Assembly: GCF_001579045.1 (NCBI RefSeq)
Contig: NZ_KQ970265.1
Span: 94,571-158,570, forward strand
From: Streptococcus mitis
GTDB lineage: Bacteria > Bacillota > Bacilli > Lactobacillales > Streptococcaceae
Length of the DNA stretch: 64,000 bases
Direction of reading: 5' to 3'
The translations under genes were made by a program, and so were the position numbers. The notes under the pieces are model-generated. The model was given only the letters and a program-made list of their open reading frames with translations. It made no database searches and had not been told where the DNA came from. Position 1 is the stretch's first letter; every line of letters begins with the position of its first letter. Shown piece after piece: positions 35,038 through 47,502 of the stretch.

Positions 35038-35066
35038 ATTTTACCATACTTTTCCAACATTTTCAA
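35038..35066 (-). promoter_or_regulatory. Promoter of rpsB-tsf
   Basis: Minus strand TTGAAA (35061-35066), 17-bp spacer, TAAAAT (35038-35043). The leader is about 110 nt and could hold autoregulatory structure; none was resolved. Confidence 0.7.
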
Positions 35067-35113
35067 GCTATTTTGATATAATTTTTAATAGGGATTGTCC
35101 CTAGTAAAATCTG

Positions 35114-35145
35114 AAAAAGAGGGCTCTATTCGAGTCCCTCTCTCT
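35114..35145 (-). terminator. Terminator of pcsB
   Basis: On the minus strand GAGAGGGACTC pairs with GAGCCCTCTT around GAATA and TTTTC follows. Confidence 0.82.
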
Positions 35146-35147
35146 AA

Positions 35148-36326
35148 TTAGTCTGCATAAATATATGTCACAAAACCTTCAGAAGTCGTTGTTGGATTGA
35201 ACCATCCACGGTGATTTCCAATTGTACGATTCCCAGCATAATTTGATTCAGATACTTGGATACGTGTTGTTGATTCAACAGCTGTAACAACCGCTACGTG
35301 ACCATATCCACCATCATTCCAACATGCAATTGCTCCGACTTGAGGTGTTGAACCTGTACGGAAGCCTGCTGCTGCTGCACTTGTAGCCCACTGTGCTCCA
35401 TTACCCCAGTAGTCTCCAGCCCAAGGTGCCAAGGTTTTTACTCCCCATGTACATTCACCAATTGGATAAGTTGAGGCATTTGTGTTATATGTTGGACGTA
35501 CTTTAGCCTGAACAGGTGCTACTGCAGATTCAGATACTGCTTGTACCTGTGCTGTTAGGTTTGTATTACCTGAAGCAAGTACTGATTGTTGTTGGCTAGC
35601 TTGTTTTTCTTTATAAGCCGCTTCTGCTGCTGCTGCTGCACGAGCCTCTGCCTCAGCAGCTGCTTTTTGTTCTAATAGACTTGCTTTTTCCCCTTCAGCT
35701 GTCGCTTTCTCAGCAGCAAGACTCAATTCAGCAGCCTTTAGTTCTGCCTGTTTCGTAGTCAATGCTTGAGCATCATCAGCTAATTTTTGTTGATTAGCAA
35801 TTACAGTATTGATAGCATCATTATTTGCTACTTGTTTTTCAGAAATAGCTTTTTTATCTGCCTTTTGTTGTTCTAACATTTTGTTATTCGCAGATACGAT
35901 TTCACTCATTGCAGCAACACGTGAAATAGCTTCTGTAATTGATTTTGAGTTTACGATTGTATTGATGTAGCTAGTTGCGGCTCCATTTGTTTGAGCACTA
36001 CGAGCTTGTTTTTCCAAAGATTGGTTACGAGAAACAATGTTTTTAGAAAGTTCTGTAATCTCACCCTCGAGTTTCTTAGATTCTGCTTGTAATCTATCAT
36101 TTTCAGCTTGCAAGTTAGATTGCTCAGCTTGAATAGCTGATACTTGCTCCTGAATTTGGTCAACTTGTTTTTGGGCTTCTTGTTGTTGTGCTGTTAAGTT
36201 ACTAATTTTATTATCTTGAGCAGCAATTTTGTCATCAGTAGTTTCTGCATGCGCAGTCGTCAATACTGCTGCCTGGGAAACCATTACTGTACTTAATAAA
36301 AGTGACGCTAAGATTTTTTTCTTCAT
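35148..36326 (-). CDS. pcsB: PcsB, cell-division peptidoglycan hydrolase
   Basis: 392 residues. A signal peptide ending near AHA (residue 27) precedes a long coiled coil (about 35-225), an Ala-rich linker and a C-terminal CHAP domain with C292 ('[13 protein letters not shown]') and the His of 'GYGHVAVVT'. It splits septal peptidoglycan under FtsEX control. A WalR-type site lies upstream. Confidence 0.96.
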   Translation of the reverse strand: MKKKILASLLLSTVMVSQAAVLTTAHAETTDDKIAAQDNKISNLTAQQQEAQKQVDQIQEQVSAIQAEQSNLQAENDRLQAESKKLEGEITELSKNIVSRNQSLEKQARSAQTNGAATSYINTIVNSKSITEAISRVAAMSEIVSANNKMLEQQKADKKAISEKQVANNDAINTVIANQQKLADDAQALTTKQAELKAAELSLAAEKATAEGEKASLLEQKAAAEAEARAAAAAEAAYKEKQASQQQSVLASGNTNLTAQVQAVSESAVAPVQAKVRPTYNTNASTYPIGECTWGVKTLAPWAGDYWGNGAQWATSAAAAGFRTGSTPQVGAIACWNDGGYGHVAVVTAVESTTRIQVSESNYAGNRTIGNHRGWFNPTTTSEGFVTYIYAD

Positions 36327-36388
36327 ATTACGTAGATACTCCTTCTTTTAAAGACAATACTAGTATACCAAAAAAAACTCCAATAAAT

Positions 36389-36405
36389 ATTACGCCTTTG
36401 TTACA
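36389..36405 (-). promoter_or_regulatory. WalR (VicR) binding site upstream of pcsB
   Basis: The minus strand reads TGTAAC-N5-CGTAAT, one change from TGTWAH-N5-TGTWAH. A TATACT -10 lies at 36362-36367. WalR control of pcsB is known in pneumococcus. Confidence 0.75.
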
Positions 36406-36419
36406 TTTATATGTCGTTC

Positions 36420-36917
36420 TTATAGATAATATTTTTCAAAAATAAATTGAAAAACAGTAATCCATAAAAAATTTAAAATCATCGTCGGTACCAAGCTATA
36501 GACTATAAAAATCGACATGTTATCCACTGTCAGCCCTACCATAAAAGCCAAAAGATAACTACCCATTTCAAACAGGAATGTCAGGACAATCATGGCTAGC
36601 ATTCGTGTCCAACGATTCAACAAAATAACACTATTCAATTTATGAAGAAAGGCTCCCAACAAGATAAATAAGAGAGTTGCAATCCCTATTAAATGGAAAA
36701 AGTAAACATCGTAAACCAAGCCTATCACAAAACAATAGACTAGGTAGAGATACTCTGATACTTCTATCGTCTCAAATAAGAGAAATAAAAACAGAAAATG
36801 ACTAGCCAAATGTACATGGGGGAAAAATGAGCCCAGAAGCTGGCTAATATGGGCGTCAATTAGAACAAAGAAAGGAAGTAATAAAAACACTCCAACCCGC
36901 TTCAACTGTCTCATCAT
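36420..36917 (-). CDS. mreD: Rod-shape determining protein MreD
   Basis: 165 residues with five or six TM helices ('LLPFFVLIDAHISQLLGSFFP', 'LVYCFVIGLVYDVYFFHLIG'). It partners MreC in peripheral wall synthesis and overlaps mreC by 4 nt. Confidence 0.9.
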   Translation of the reverse strand: MMRQLKRVGVFLLLPFFVLIDAHISQLLGSFFPHVHLASHFLFLFLLFETIEVSEYLYLVYCFVIGLVYDVYFFHLIGIATLLFILLGAFLHKLNSVILLNRWTRMLAMIVLTFLFEMGSYLLAFMVGLTVDNMSIFIVYSLVPTMILNFLWITVFQFIFEKYYL

Positions 36918-37732
36918 GAATTCCCCACTAATTCTATCACATCCACATTATGAGTATCTGCACTCAATTTAACAGTTACTTCTCGCGTCAAATAGTCTGT
37001 ACTATGCGTTGTGGCAACCACTTCACCAACAGGAATATCCGCAACGTTAAAGTTTCCTAATCCACCCGTTGTCACCTTATCGCCTGTACTAATATCGCTA
37101 TTGCTATTTAATTGGCTAATTTTAAGAACTTCATTTTCCTTGTCGTAGCCAACAATAATTCCATAAATTGTGGTAGTGCCGTGTTGAATTTTAACAGAAA
37201 TCTTATCAGCATTTTCCGTATTTGTCAGAAGGTTGACTATAGTAGAGTTGTCCTCTACTTTTGAAACACTCCCAATCAAGCCACCATTTGCAATAGCTAA
37301 CATATTCTCAGAAGCCCCTTTTGATTTCCCTGCATCTAAGGTCAACTCCTGCTTCCAAGATACTGGAGAACGCATAATAACATCTGCTGCTAAAGTCTTT
37401 GTGGCTTGCAATTTAGACTTCATATCAAGCAATTGACGCAATTGTTCATTTTCCGTCTTTAAACTTTCCGCCTCATTTGATTTAACTTCTAATTGGTAAA
37501 TCTGTTTCTTCAAACTTTCATTTTCATTATATGTTCGTGTCAAATGTGCCAAATCTGATTTGACAGAATCAAACCACCGAAAAGGTTTTTGCACAACTCT
37601 ATCAACCAATGAAATTCCATCTCCTAATTTTGTCACAATTGTACTTGAATAAGTCGTAGCTAAGAGAGCTGAGACAAGCAGAACAGTGACAAAAATAATA
37701 ATGACATATTTTGATTTTTTAAAACGGTTCAT
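36914..37732 (-). CDS. mreC: Rod-shape determining protein MreC
   Basis: 272 residues. One N-terminal TM (about 9-30) is followed by a coiled coil (about 65-110) and the extracellular beta domain ('ADVIMRSPVSWKQELTLDAGKSKG', 'GGLIGSVSKVEDNSTIVNLLT'). It organises peripheral peptidoglycan synthesis. Confidence 0.93.
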   Translation of the reverse strand: MNRFKKSKYVIIIFVTVLLVSALLATTYSSTIVTKLGDGISLVDRVVQKPFRWFDSVKSDLAHLTRTYNENESLKKQIYQLEVKSNEAESLKTENEQLRQLLDMKSKLQATKTLAADVIMRSPVSWKQELTLDAGKSKGASENMLAIANGGLIGSVSKVEDNSTIVNLLTNTENADKISVKIQHGTTTIYGIIVGYDKENEVLKISQLNSNSDISTGDKVTTGGLGNFNVADIPVGEVVATTHSTDYLTREVTVKLSADTHNVDVIELVGNS

Positions 37733-37791
37733 ATCCCTACCTTTATATCAAAAACTGTTACAGTAACTTTTTTATCAATTCCTGAAATCTA

Positions 37792-38586
37792 CTAAGATTT
37801 TAAGAAAAATAAACAACAACCAAGTACGAGAACAACAAGAATTGCTAGCGTATCCTTTCGAGTCCATTTCAATTGTCTGTATTGACTTCTACCTTTTCCA
37901 CTCTGATAACCACGCGCTTCCATGGCGATAGCCAAGGAATCTGCACGTTTTAAACTTGTCGCAAAAAGAGGAATCAAAATAGGAATCATAGCCTTTACTT
38001 TTTGAACGATACTTCCTTCACCAAAATCCACTCCACGCGCTTTCTGTGCATTCATAATCCGCGTCGTATCATCCATCAAGGTTGGGACAAAACGTAGACT
38101 CATGGACAGCATCAATCCAATTTCATGAACTGGAACTTTCACACGCTTTAAAGGTGCTAATAAAGCTTCGACAGCTGAGGCCAAACTTAAGGGCATGGTC
38201 GTTAAGGTTAACAAAGTTGAAAAGAAAATGATCAATACAAAGCGACAAAAAATAATTCCAGCTTGTTGCAAAGCATAATCCGTGATTCTCACAAACGAAA
38301 ACTCAAATAAAACATTCCCATTAGAAATGAAAAAAAGTTGAAAAAAAGTTGTGAAGGCAATCAAGAAAAACATAGATTTCAAGCCCTGAATAAAAAATGA
38401 AAGAGATACTCCTGACAAGGCAATAAATATCCCTGTTGCTATAAAAAGAATCAAATTCGTCAAGGGATTATTAGCCCAAAAAACGATCAAAATCAGTAGC
38501 ATCATAGCCAGCAATTTGCTACGTGGATCCAACCGGTGAACAATCGAATCCCCTGGGATATAACGCCCCAAAATCATACTATCCAT
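37792..38586 (-). CDS. ecfT: ECF transporter T component
   Basis: A 264-residue membrane protein with about five TM helices and the coupling motif pair near 'ARG' ('[10 protein letters not shown]' and '[11 protein letters not shown]'). It forms the shared energy-coupling module with EcfA1 and EcfA2 and serves several vitamin-binding S components. It overlaps ecfA2 by 8 nt. Confidence 0.94.
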   Translation of the reverse strand: MDSMILGRYIPGDSIVHRLDPRSKLLAMMLLILIVFWANNPLTNLILFIATGIFIALSGVSLSFFIQGLKSMFFLIAFTTFFQLFFISNGNVLFEFSFVRITDYALQQAGIIFCRFVLIIFFSTLLTLTTMPLSLASAVEALLAPLKRVKVPVHEIGLMLSMSLRFVPTLMDDTTRIMNAQKARGVDFGEGSIVQKVKAMIPILIPLFATSLKRADSLAIAMEARGYQSGKGRSQYRQLKWTRKDTLAILVVLVLGCCLFFLKS

Positions 38587-39418
38587 TTAGCGACTCCTTG
38601 AACTCCTCTATCTTAATCGGTAATCGTTTAAATGATACGCCTCTATCAGCCAATCGTTTACAAAAGGCCGTAATTTTAGGTACTCCCAACTGCACTTCTT
38701 CCATAAAGACAACATCTTGAAAGATATCACTTGGCTTACCACCCTTAACTAGACGTCCCTTTTCCATCACATAGACTTGGTTCGCATATTCGGCAACATC
38801 ATCCATCAAATGCGTTACCAAAACAATAGTCATCCCTGACTGGTGGAGTTTTTTGAACAGAGTCATCAACTCTTTTCTCCCTAGAGGATCTAGGCCTGCT
38901 GTGGGCTCATCTAAAACTAATATAGCTGGCTCCATGGCAAGTATGCCTGCAATGGCGACACGTCTCATTTGTCCACCTGACAGCTCAAATGGGCTGCGAT
39001 TAAAAAGTGATTCATCAATTCCAACCAGAGCCAGTTTCTCACGCGCAATCCGCTCCGCATCTTCTTCAGAAACTCCAAAATTTTGCGGTCCAAAAGCAAC
39101 GTCCTTCAAAACCGTTTCTTCAAAGATCTGATTTTCAGCAAACTGAAACACCAAGCCAACCTGTTTTCTAATTTGACGAATATCTTTATTTTTAGAAGTC
39201 GAAGTGATTAAGGTATCAAAAACTCGTACACTCCCTTGACTTGGCACCAATAAACCATTTAAGAGTTGTAAAATAGTTGATTTACCACTACCTGTGTGCC
39301 CGATTAAAGCTGTATAAGAACCATCTTCAATCGTCAAAGAAACATCCGACAAAGCTGCTGAAGCTAAGGGAGTACCTTCTTGATATGTAAAACTCACATT
39401 TTCTAGAGCAATTCCCAT
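38579..39418 (-). CDS. ecfA2: ECF transporter ATPase EcfA2
   Basis: 279 residues with Walker A '[12 protein letters not shown]', signature '[13 protein letters not shown]' and Walker B '[13 protein letters not shown]'. It overlaps ecfA1 by 16 nt. It pairs with EcfA1. Confidence 0.94.
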   Translation of the reverse strand: MGIALENVSFTYQEGTPLASAALSDVSLTIEDGSYTALIGHTGSGKSTILQLLNGLLVPSQGSVRVFDTLITSTSKNKDIRQIRKQVGLVFQFAENQIFEETVLKDVAFGPQNFGVSEEDAERIAREKLALVGIDESLFNRSPFELSGGQMRRVAIAGILAMEPAILVLDEPTAGLDPLGRKELMTLFKKLHQSGMTIVLVTHLMDDVAEYANQVYVMEKGRLVKGGKPSDIFQDVVFMEEVQLGVPKITAFCKRLADRGVSFKRLPIKIEEFKESLNG

Positions 39419-40230
39419 AGCTTATCCTCTAGCTCACTTTCTGTCAAATAATTTTCAGGTAAATCATAGCCATTCTGGCTCAAAGAATATTTTAATTGAT
39501 TAGCAAAAGGATTGTCTAATCCAATTTGATCCAAATCATTTCGAGAGAAAAGTTCTCTTGGGCTACTGGTTGATTCAATTTCCCCTTTTTTCATGACCAA
39601 CACACGATCACTCATGGCAACTTCTTCCAAATCATGGGTAATGGAAATGACCGTCATATCATAGTCTTTCCGAATTCCTTTTACTGTCTCAATCAGTTCT
39701 CTACGTCCCTCAGGATCCAACATACTTGTTGCTTCATCTAAGATTAAAATAGCTGGTCTTAGGGCTACAACACCTGCAATGGCCACACGTTGCTTTTGGC
39801 CACCTGATAGACGCGCCGGCTCTCTCTTTTTAAAGTCCAACATGCCAACTAAAGCCAGAGCTTCTTCCACTCTCTTTTTCATTTCTTGACGAGAAAGTCC
39901 CTGATTTTCCAAACCAAAGGCAACATCATCTTCAACAGTCGCTCCAACAAATTGATTGTCTGGATTTTGAAAAACCATACCGATTTGACGACGTATATCC
40001 CAAACATTTTCCTCAGTCAACCGTTGGCCATCTATTACAATCTCTCCAGATTTCGCTTCCAGTAAGCCATCAATCAATCGAACCGTCGTTGATTTGCCAC
40101 TACCATTATGTCCTACAATCGAAAGCCATTCTCCACGTTTCACGTGAAACGTAATATCCTTCACATCATAGTATTCTTGACTTTCCTTATAACGAAAAGA
40201 AAGATTTTTTACATCAACTACTGATTTCAT
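39403..40230 (-). CDS. ecfA1: ECF transporter ATPase EcfA1
   Basis: 275 residues with Walker A '[12 protein letters not shown]', signature '[13 protein letters not shown]' and Walker B '[13 protein letters not shown]'. Its 5' coding region contains a perfect 16-bp parS site (40136-40151). It overlaps pgsA by 4 nt. Confidence 0.94.
   Translation of the reverse strand: MKSVVDVKNLSFRYKESQEYYDVKDITFHVKRGEWLSIVGHNGSGKSTTVRLIDGLLEAKSGEIVIDGQRLTEENVWDIRRQIGMVFQNPDNQFVGATVEDDVAFGLENQGLSRQEMKKRVEEALALVGMLDFKKREPARLSGGQKQRVAIAGVVALRPAILILDEATSMLDPEGRRELIETVKGIRKDYDMTVISITHDLEEVAMSDRVLVMKKGEIESTSSPRELFSRNDLDQIGLDNPFANQLKYSLSQNGYDLPENYLTESELEDKLWELL
40136..40151. promoter_or_regulatory. parS site (ParB binding) within ecfA1
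   Basis: CGTTTCACGTGAAACG is a perfect palindrome and matches the TGTTTCACGTGAAACA core in the central 14 bases. It lies about 21 kb before dnaA, where ParB from 60947 would load SMC. Confidence 0.92.
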
Positions 40231-40772
40231 TTCGAACCAAATGTCCCTTTAAATACATAGGCACTACCCTTGAAATAATCATAGCCAGAGTAGATAGTGA
40301 AAAACAAGGCTACATAAAGTAGAACTTGACCAAGCAAAGTCCAGTGTAATAGCAAGAAAATAATCGCAAACATCTGACTGAAAGTTTTAATTTTTCCAGG
40401 CATTGCTGCTGCTAAGACTGTTCCGCCAGTTTCAACCAGTAAAAGCCTTAAACCTGTCACAGCCAACTCACGACAGATGATCACTGCAACAATCCAAGCC
40501 GGAGCCATACCTAGCTCAATCAACATAATAAAAGCCGACATAACTAGTAGTTTATCCGCCATAGGATCTGCAAATTTACCGAAATTACTGACTACATTCC
40601 ATTTACGAGCTAAATATCCATCTAAATAGTCGGTAATACTGGCAATAGCAAAGATAATAGCTGCCACTATATGACTCTCTATCGAATTTCCTATCGTTAA
40701 AATAAAGATAAAAATAGGTATAAAGAGAATTCGACCTATTGTTAAGAGATTGGGAATTTGTTCTTTTTTCAT
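40227..40772 (-). CDS. pgsA: Phosphatidylglycerophosphate synthase
   Basis: A 181-residue membrane enzyme with the CDP-alcohol phosphotransferase motif 'SITDYLDGYLARKWNVVSNFGKFADPMADK' (D-x2-D-G-x2-A-R-x8-G-x3-D-x3-D). It makes phosphatidylglycerol phosphate from CDP-diacylglycerol and glycerol-3-phosphate. Confidence 0.96.
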   Translation of the reverse strand: MKKEQIPNLLTIGRILFIPIFIFILTIGNSIESHIVAAIIFAIASITDYLDGYLARKWNVVSNFGKFADPMADKLLVMSAFIMLIELGMAPAWIVAVIICRELAVTGLRLLLVETGGTVLAAAMPGKIKTFSQMFAIIFLLLHWTLLGQVLLYVALFFTIYSGYDYFKGSAYVFKGTFGSK

Positions 40773-40782
40773 TCGTTTTTCC

Positions 40783-41625
40783 TTAATTTTTAGTAAAGGT
40801 TACAGTGATTTGTCCAGTCTGCGCTGTTAACTTCGATAAATCAACAGTCTGATTATCTACTGTCAAAGCAACACCTTTTACAACACCTAACGTAATTGTT
40901 ACAGGACTTTTAGTTGCAACTGTTGCTTCTGCACTTTTATTATCCGGTGATAAGGTTACACCGCCCTCAAGTTCGCTTTCTGAAACGCTGACCCAACTTG
41001 TAACATCTGAAACTGCCAATTGAAATTTAACTGTTTCCTTACTTGTCTTATAAGCGATTTCTACATGATTTCCTTCGCCTGATACACTTATAGCTGATTC
41101 TATACTAGAAGAACTGCTAGATGAACTACTACTTGATGAGTGAGGAACAGAGCTAGTTGAACTTATTGAACTTGTTGATTGAACCACACTGTAATTAGAA
41201 AGAGAAGGCCCCTCTGGTTGAGTTTGAATATAGTTCCAAACATAATAGGTCACAAAAATTAAAATCGATAAAGCAAAAAGGATAAAATAAAATAAAGGTA
41301 AAAAGGATGTTTTTTTCTTCTTTTTCTTACTTGAACGTCTACGACCTGTCAACTCATCTTCATCAACATCTACTTCCTCATAAGTAATCATACTCCCAGA
41401 ATCATAAGCATCCAAAACAATTTGATCATCTAATTCAACAGCCCATGCATATTTTTTCAAGAAAGAACGCGTGTAAAAAGGACTTGGAAGTTGATCGAAA
41501 TCGTCTGCTTCCATTGCTTCCAACATATCTAACTGGATGTCTGTCTTTTTCTGCAATTCATCTAAACTCAATCCCTGATTGATTCTAGCTAATCGTAAAA
41601 CCTCTCCAATTGTTTTTTTTCTCAT
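40783..41625 (-). CDS. rodZ: RodZ-like HTH membrane protein
   Basis: About 280 residues. An N-terminal Cro/C1-type HTH ('IGEVLRLARINQGLSLDELQKKTDI') precedes a cytoplasmic basic stretch (KKKKKK near 105), one TM helix (about 110-130), a Ser-rich linker (residues ~150-180) and a C-terminal beta domain (DUF4115-like). RodZ proteins link the cytoskeleton to the wall machinery. I prefer the ATG at 41625, with AAGGG 9 nt upstream, over the ATG at 41634 that abuts the RBS. Confidence 0.85.
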   Translation of the reverse strand: MRKKTIGEVLRLARINQGLSLDELQKKTDIQLDMLEAMEADDFDQLPSPFYTRSFLKKYAWAVELDDQIVLDAYDSGSMITYEEVDVDEDELTGRRRSSKKKKKKTSFLPLFYFILFALSILIFVTYYVWNYIQTQPEGPSLSNYSVVQSTSSISSTSSVPHSSSSSSSSSSSSIESAISVSGEGNHVEIAYKTSKETVKFQLAVSDVTSWVSVSESELEGGVTLSPDNKSAEATVATKSPVTITLGVVKGVALTVDNQTVDLSKLTAQTGQITVTFTKN

Positions 41626-41666
41626 ACTTGTCATCCCTTCTTTCTAGTGTCTATTATGATAGGTTA

Positions 41667-42950
41667 CTACGATGGGAATATTGTAAAATCAACTATGTCA
41701 CCATCATCTATTAAATGATGTCCAGCATCAAGGACATCCTCTAAAGTAATTTCCTGTAAAATTTTCGGCAAATCAAAAATTGTCTCACCATTTTCAAAAG
41801 CATCATATTGCGTTGCAATAAATTCAAGAGAGTTCACGCTACTGAAAAATTCTCCAAACATCTCTCTTTTTATAATATCTAAATGATCCTCTGTAATATC
41901 TAAATCCTTTGTAAAATTACGAATATCCTTCCTAAACTGATGAGATAAAGCAACTGGCTCTTTTGTATCCATTGTCAGCATGACAAAATGAAAACGACTT
42001 GTTACTTCAATTTCAGGAGATAAGGAAGCATCTATTTTACCTGATTCATATAACTTTTGAAAACGATCCGAAGTCCAACCAAACATCATTGCAAACAATA
42101 ATTTTAATAAAACATGATGTCGATAGCAATCCGCCTCAGCAACTTCTCGATTACCTCTAATCCCAATCGCTAGTTTGGGAGAAGATACTTTCATTCTCAT
42201 ACTGTCTGTTTGCTTTACAGGCTGTAAAAGAAGCTTTTCTCTTGCTACTTCCTGAACATCTAAATCTTTCAGCTCTTTTCTTTCAAAGTAACCCTGAACT
42301 AGCTCTACATCAAAATCACCAACTAAAAACAGAGACATGTTTACAGGTTTGTAAAACCTTGTAAAATTTTCTTGCAAATTAGTTAGATTGACTTGGGAAA
42401 TGGACTCCTCACTTCCAACTATATCCGTTGCTAAAGGTGTGCCAGGATATAAATTTGCTAAAGTTGAAAAGAACAAACACGAATCTGGATCATCTTGATA
42501 CATTTCTCGTTCTTGCTGAATAATATCCTGCTCTCTTAAAATGGAATCTTCAGTAAAATGTGCTGATGTTACCAATTCATCAAGTAACTCTAAATTTTCT
42601 AAAAAATGATCCGTTGCTGAAAAAAGATAGCTTGTTTTTGTAAAGCTTGTAAAGGCATTACTATCTGCACCTAGACTCGTAAAAGCCGACATCAAGTCGC
42701 TAGAATCTTCTCTCTCAAATAATTTATGTTCAAGAAAATGAGCAATTCCTGCAGGATATTCTTTTACATCTCCGTCAACTTCTGTGACAAGCGTATCTAC
42801 CGAACCAAACTGTACAGTTACACTCCCGTAAACCTCTTTAAATTCCTTTTTAGGCAAAAGAGCAACTGTCAATCCATTTGACAAACGAGTTCGATAAATC
42901 ATTTCTTTTACAGCTGGATAGTATTTTTCTTCAAAAACAACCTTTGTCAT
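41667..42950 (-). CDS. M16 zinc peptidase, catalytic partner (YmfH-like)
   Basis: 427 residues. It carries the inverted zinc motif HxxEH in 'GIAHFLEHKLFE' and a downstream glutamate region. It overlaps the 3' end of the next M16 gene by 4 nt. The two probably form a heterodimer in which this subunit is catalytic. Substrate unknown. Confidence 0.9.
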   Translation of the reverse strand: MTKVVFEEKYYPAVKEMIYRTRLSNGLTVALLPKKEFKEVYGSVTVQFGSVDTLVTEVDGDVKEYPAGIAHFLEHKLFEREDSSDLMSAFTSLGADSNAFTSFTKTSYLFSATDHFLENLELLDELVTSAHFTEDSILREQDIIQQEREMYQDDPDSCLFFSTLANLYPGTPLATDIVGSEESISQVNLTNLQENFTRFYKPVNMSLFLVGDFDVELVQGYFERKELKDLDVQEVAREKLLLQPVKQTDSMRMKVSSPKLAIGIRGNREVAEADCYRHHVLLKLLFAMMFGWTSDRFQKLYESGKIDASLSPEIEVTSRFHFVMLTMDTKEPVALSHQFRKDIRNFTKDLDITEDHLDIIKREMFGEFFSSVNSLEFIATQYDAFENGETIFDLPKILQEITLEDVLDAGHHLIDDGDIVDFTIFPS

Positions 42951-44197
42951 TCTATTCCTTCCATAAAGTAAATCGCCTGTAGTTTCACATTAGTAGCTGC
43001 TCTACAAATAGCATCTTTGTCAACTTGCTCGAGTTTTGCAATCCAACCTTTAAAGTCTGCTGAGGATTTTCCAAGTAAGGCATTTTGATAAGTACGTTCA
43101 ATCAATGAACCTTGATTATCTTGAGAAAGTAATAAAGACCGACGAATCATTTCTTTGGTCTGCTCTAACTCAAGTTCTGTAAAATATCCTTTTTTTAAAT
43201 CAAGCAGTTGATTATTCATCATTTTACGAGCCTGGTTCCGATTTTCTCGATCGATACCAGCATATATCCTCAAGAATCCACTAAATAAATCGAGCTGACT
43301 TGAAATAGTATAAGCCAATCCAGCATTTTCACGGACATTTGTAAATAGTTTAGAGTGAGCAAATCCACCCAGTAAACCATTCATTACAATCATGGGTAAA
43401 TGTTGCTCATCGCCATATTCAGAAGGGCAATGATAACCTAATTCCAAAATGGATTGTCCCACATTTTTCCGAACCATACCTTCTTGCAGGATATTGGAAT
43501 AAGGCTGACAATACTGAACCGTCACATCTCCTTCTCGACCTTTAAAGCCAAATGATTCTAATACATTTTGAATTTCAACTTCATTAAAATCACCTAGGAA
43601 AAAGAAATCGATTCGATCATTGGCCAAAAATTCTTGGAAACAAGAATAAGAACTTTGTGGAGTTTCATCTAAAATACGATTTCGTAAATCACTATATTCC
43701 AATTGGAGACGTTCATCATGAAAAAACAATTTATCCAATTCTTTATGTGCAAAATAAAAAGAATCATCCATATCAGCTGCTAAACTTGCTAGCAATTGCT
43801 TTTTCTCAATTTCAAATAAGGACGGATCAAATCCATTATCAACTAGCATGGGTGAAAAAAGAGTTTCTTTTACTAGTTCCAAAATCTGAGAAGTTAGCAC
43901 ATTTTTCCTACTTAAAAACTCATCACGAACATAGGTAAATGTCAATTCTACAATATGACTTTGCCCTCTTCTGAAACAATTAGTTGACATATCTGTGCCG
44001 TATAGACTGGCTAAATGTCTCCTCAAATCTTGAGAAGTGGGGTACATCTGATTAGCAGTCTCTAGCATACTCGCACTCAACATGCGACCTGCAATCGTAT
44101 CAAGGGATAATGGAGCGGTAAAACGCACGGCGATTTTGTTCGTTTTAAACTTTTTTGATTGGATAAAATGTGTTGAAATTCCATGCACTAACTCCAT
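42947..44197 (-). CDS. M16 peptidase family, non-catalytic partner (YmfF-like)
   Basis: 416 residues with the M16 fold, but the HxxEH position is lost ('RMLSASMLETANQMYPT'). It still has the C-terminal 'GGFAHSKLFTNVRENAGLAYTI' substrate-binding segment. It is likely the inactive half of the dimer with the YmfH-like protein. Confidence 0.88.
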   Translation of the reverse strand: MELVHGISTHFIQSKKFKTNKIAVRFTAPLSLDTIAGRMLSASMLETANQMYPTSQDLRRHLASLYGTDMSTNCFRRGQSHIVELTFTYVRDEFLSRKNVLTSQILELVKETLFSPMLVDNGFDPSLFEIEKKQLLASLAADMDDSFYFAHKELDKLFFHDERLQLEYSDLRNRILDETPQSSYSCFQEFLANDRIDFFFLGDFNEVEIQNVLESFGFKGREGDVTVQYCQPYSNILQEGMVRKNVGQSILELGYHCPSEYGDEQHLPMIVMNGLLGGFAHSKLFTNVRENAGLAYTISSQLDLFSGFLRIYAGIDRENRNQARKMMNNQLLDLKKGYFTELELEQTKEMIRRSLLLSQDNQGSLIERTYQNALLGKSSADFKGWIAKLEQVDKDAICRAATNVKLQAIYFMEGIE

Positions 44198-44355
44198 GAT
44201 TTACCTCCTTATATACAGACTTCTATTATACCACGAAAACCTGAAATTTTCTTGTTCTCTGTAACACTTTTGAAATAAAAATCGCTTACATTTCTCCCTA
44301 TTTCTCTCACTATTTTTAGGAAAATATGGTATAATACCAAAGATTGAGGTGAATT

Positions 44356-44724
44356 ATGGAATACAAATTATTTGAAGAATTTATTACCCTCCAAGCACTA
44401 CTCAAAGAACTTGGAATTACACATAGCGGAGGAGCTATCAAATCATTTCTCTCTGAACATTCTGTTTACTTTAATGGGGAATTAGAGAGTCGTCGCGGTA
44501 AAAAACTTCGTATTGGCGATAAAATTGACATCCCTGACATGAATATTGACATCTTGTTGACACGACCTACTTCTGAGGAGCAAGATGAATACCAAGCTGA
44601 TAAAGTTGAAAAAGAACGAATCACTAAACTCGTCAAAGAGATGAATAAGGGAGTAAAAAAAGACAAATCGAAACCTGCTTCATCACCAAAAAGCAAACAA
44701 GCTCCGCGATTCCCTGGTAGATAA
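44356..44724 (+). CDS. yaaA: S4-domain RNA-binding protein YaaA
   Basis: 122 residues. An S4-like domain at about 8-70 ('[49 protein letters not shown]') precedes a lysine-rich tail. It lies 2 nt before recF, as in many Firmicutes. GAGGTG lies before the ATG, and TGG-TATAAT (extended -10, about 44328-44336) drives it. Confidence 0.9.
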   Translation: MEYKLFEEFITLQALLKELGITHSGGAIKSFLSEHSVYFNGELESRRGKKLRIGDKIDIPDMNIDILLTRPTSEEQDEYQADKVEKERITKLVKEMNKGVKKDKSKPASSPKSKQAPRFPGR

Positions 44725-44726
44725 TC

Positions 44727-45824
44727 ATGTGGCTACAACACCTATCTCTCAAGACTTTTCGTAACTATAAAGAGACGAAAATAGACTTTAATCCTAAATT
44801 AAATGTCTTTTTAGGACGCAATGCGCAAGGTAAAACAAATATGTTAGAGGCTATCTATTTTTTAGCCTTAACACGTAGTCATCGAACTCGAACAGATAAA
44901 AATCTCATTCATTTTGATGAGGAACAACTCCATCTTTCAGGTCTTGTTCAGAAAAAAACTGGATCTATTCCTCTCGAAATCGAACTAACACAAAAAGGAC
45001 GTGTGACAAAAGTGAATCACTTAAAGCAGGCACGACTTTCAGATTACGTAGGACACATGAATGTTGTCTTATTTGCTCCGGAAGATTTACAACTAATTAA
45101 AGGAGCACCTTCGATTCGACGAAAATTCATTGATATGGAGCTTGGGCAAATTAAACCAATCTATTTATCAGATTTAACCAATTATAACCATATCCTAAAA
45201 CAAAGAAACACTTACCTAAAATCAGCTCAAAAAATAGATGAAACCTTCCTTTCAGTCTTAGATGATCAGCTAATTGATTATGGATGTCGTGTAATGAATC
45301 ACCGCTTAGATTTCATAAAAAAACTAGAATCATTTGGGCGTAAGAAACATTTTGAACTCTCTAATCAGATTGAAGAGTTGTCAATATCCTATCAATCTTC
45401 TGTCAAGCTAATTGACAAAGAAGACTTATCAGAATCTTTCAAAATTGCTTTAGAAAAAAGTAGGTCCAGAGATTTATTTAAAAAGAATACTGGTGTTGGG
45501 CCTCATCGAGATGATATTTCTTTTTATATAAATGAGATGGATGCTAGTTTCGGAAGTCAAGGCCAACATCGTAGTCTCGTCCTTTCTATAAAATTAGCAG
45601 AAATCGAATTAATGGAAAGTATTACTACAGAATCTCCGATATTATTGCTTGACGATGTTATGAGTGAACTTGACAACACTAGACAGTTAAAATTATTAGA
45701 AACGATTTCTCATTCAATCCAAACCTTTATCACAACAACAAGCTTAGATCATCTTCAAAATCTGCCAGAAAATCTAAGTATCTTCACTATTCAGGATGGT
45801 AAAGTTACTGTAAATGAAAATTGA
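44727..45824 (+). CDS. recF: RecF recombination protein
   Basis: A 365-residue SMC-like ATPase with Walker A '[15 protein letters not shown]', signature '[17 protein letters not shown]' and Walker B '[12 protein letters not shown]'. It helps load RecA at gaps. In this genome recF is about 16 kb from dnaN rather than next to it. Confidence 0.95.
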   Translation: MWLQHLSLKTFRNYKETKIDFNPKLNVFLGRNAQGKTNMLEAIYFLALTRSHRTRTDKNLIHFDEEQLHLSGLVQKKTGSIPLEIELTQKGRVTKVNHLKQARLSDYVGHMNVVLFAPEDLQLIKGAPSIRRKFIDMELGQIKPIYLSDLTNYNHILKQRNTYLKSAQKIDETFLSVLDDQLIDYGCRVMNHRLDFIKKLESFGRKKHFELSNQIEELSISYQSSVKLIDKEDLSESFKIALEKSRSRDLFKKNTGVGPHRDDISFYINEMDASFGSQGQHRSLVLSIKLAEIELMESITTESPILLLDDVMSELDNTRQLKLLETISHSIQTFITTTSLDHLQNLPENLSIFTIQDGKVTVNEN

Positions 45825-45833
45825 CAACATTGT

Positions 45834-45864
45834 AAAAGAACTCCTGTTTTTACTGGAGTTCTTT
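45834..45864. terminator. Bidirectional terminator between recF and guaB
   Basis: AAAAGAACTCC pairs with GGAGTTCTTTT around a 9-10 nt loop. Confidence 0.88.
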
Positions 45865-45872
45865 TCATTTTT

Positions 45873-47433
<1,561 letters not shown>

Positions 47434-47449
47434 TTGTTACAGGGGTAAA

Positions 47450-47490
47450 TAAAAAACTATCTTTTCTTCGAAATAGAAATGATAGTTTCT
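47450..47490 (-). terminator. Terminator of trpS
   Basis: On the minus strand AACTATC pairs with GATAGTT and TTTTTA follows. Confidence 0.65.
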
Positions 47491-47502
47491 TATAATATAA
47501 AA

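Noticed and set aside
41090-41175. Simple-sequence repeat of possible regulatory meaning in the RodZ-like gene
   Set aside because: It encodes the serine-rich linker with mixed codons and stays in frame; no slippage tract is evident.
24459-44197. A second novel system in the long minus-strand block
   Set aside because: The genes match the standard origin-proximal order of mitis-group streptococci; nothing unexplained remained apart from the short signals listed.
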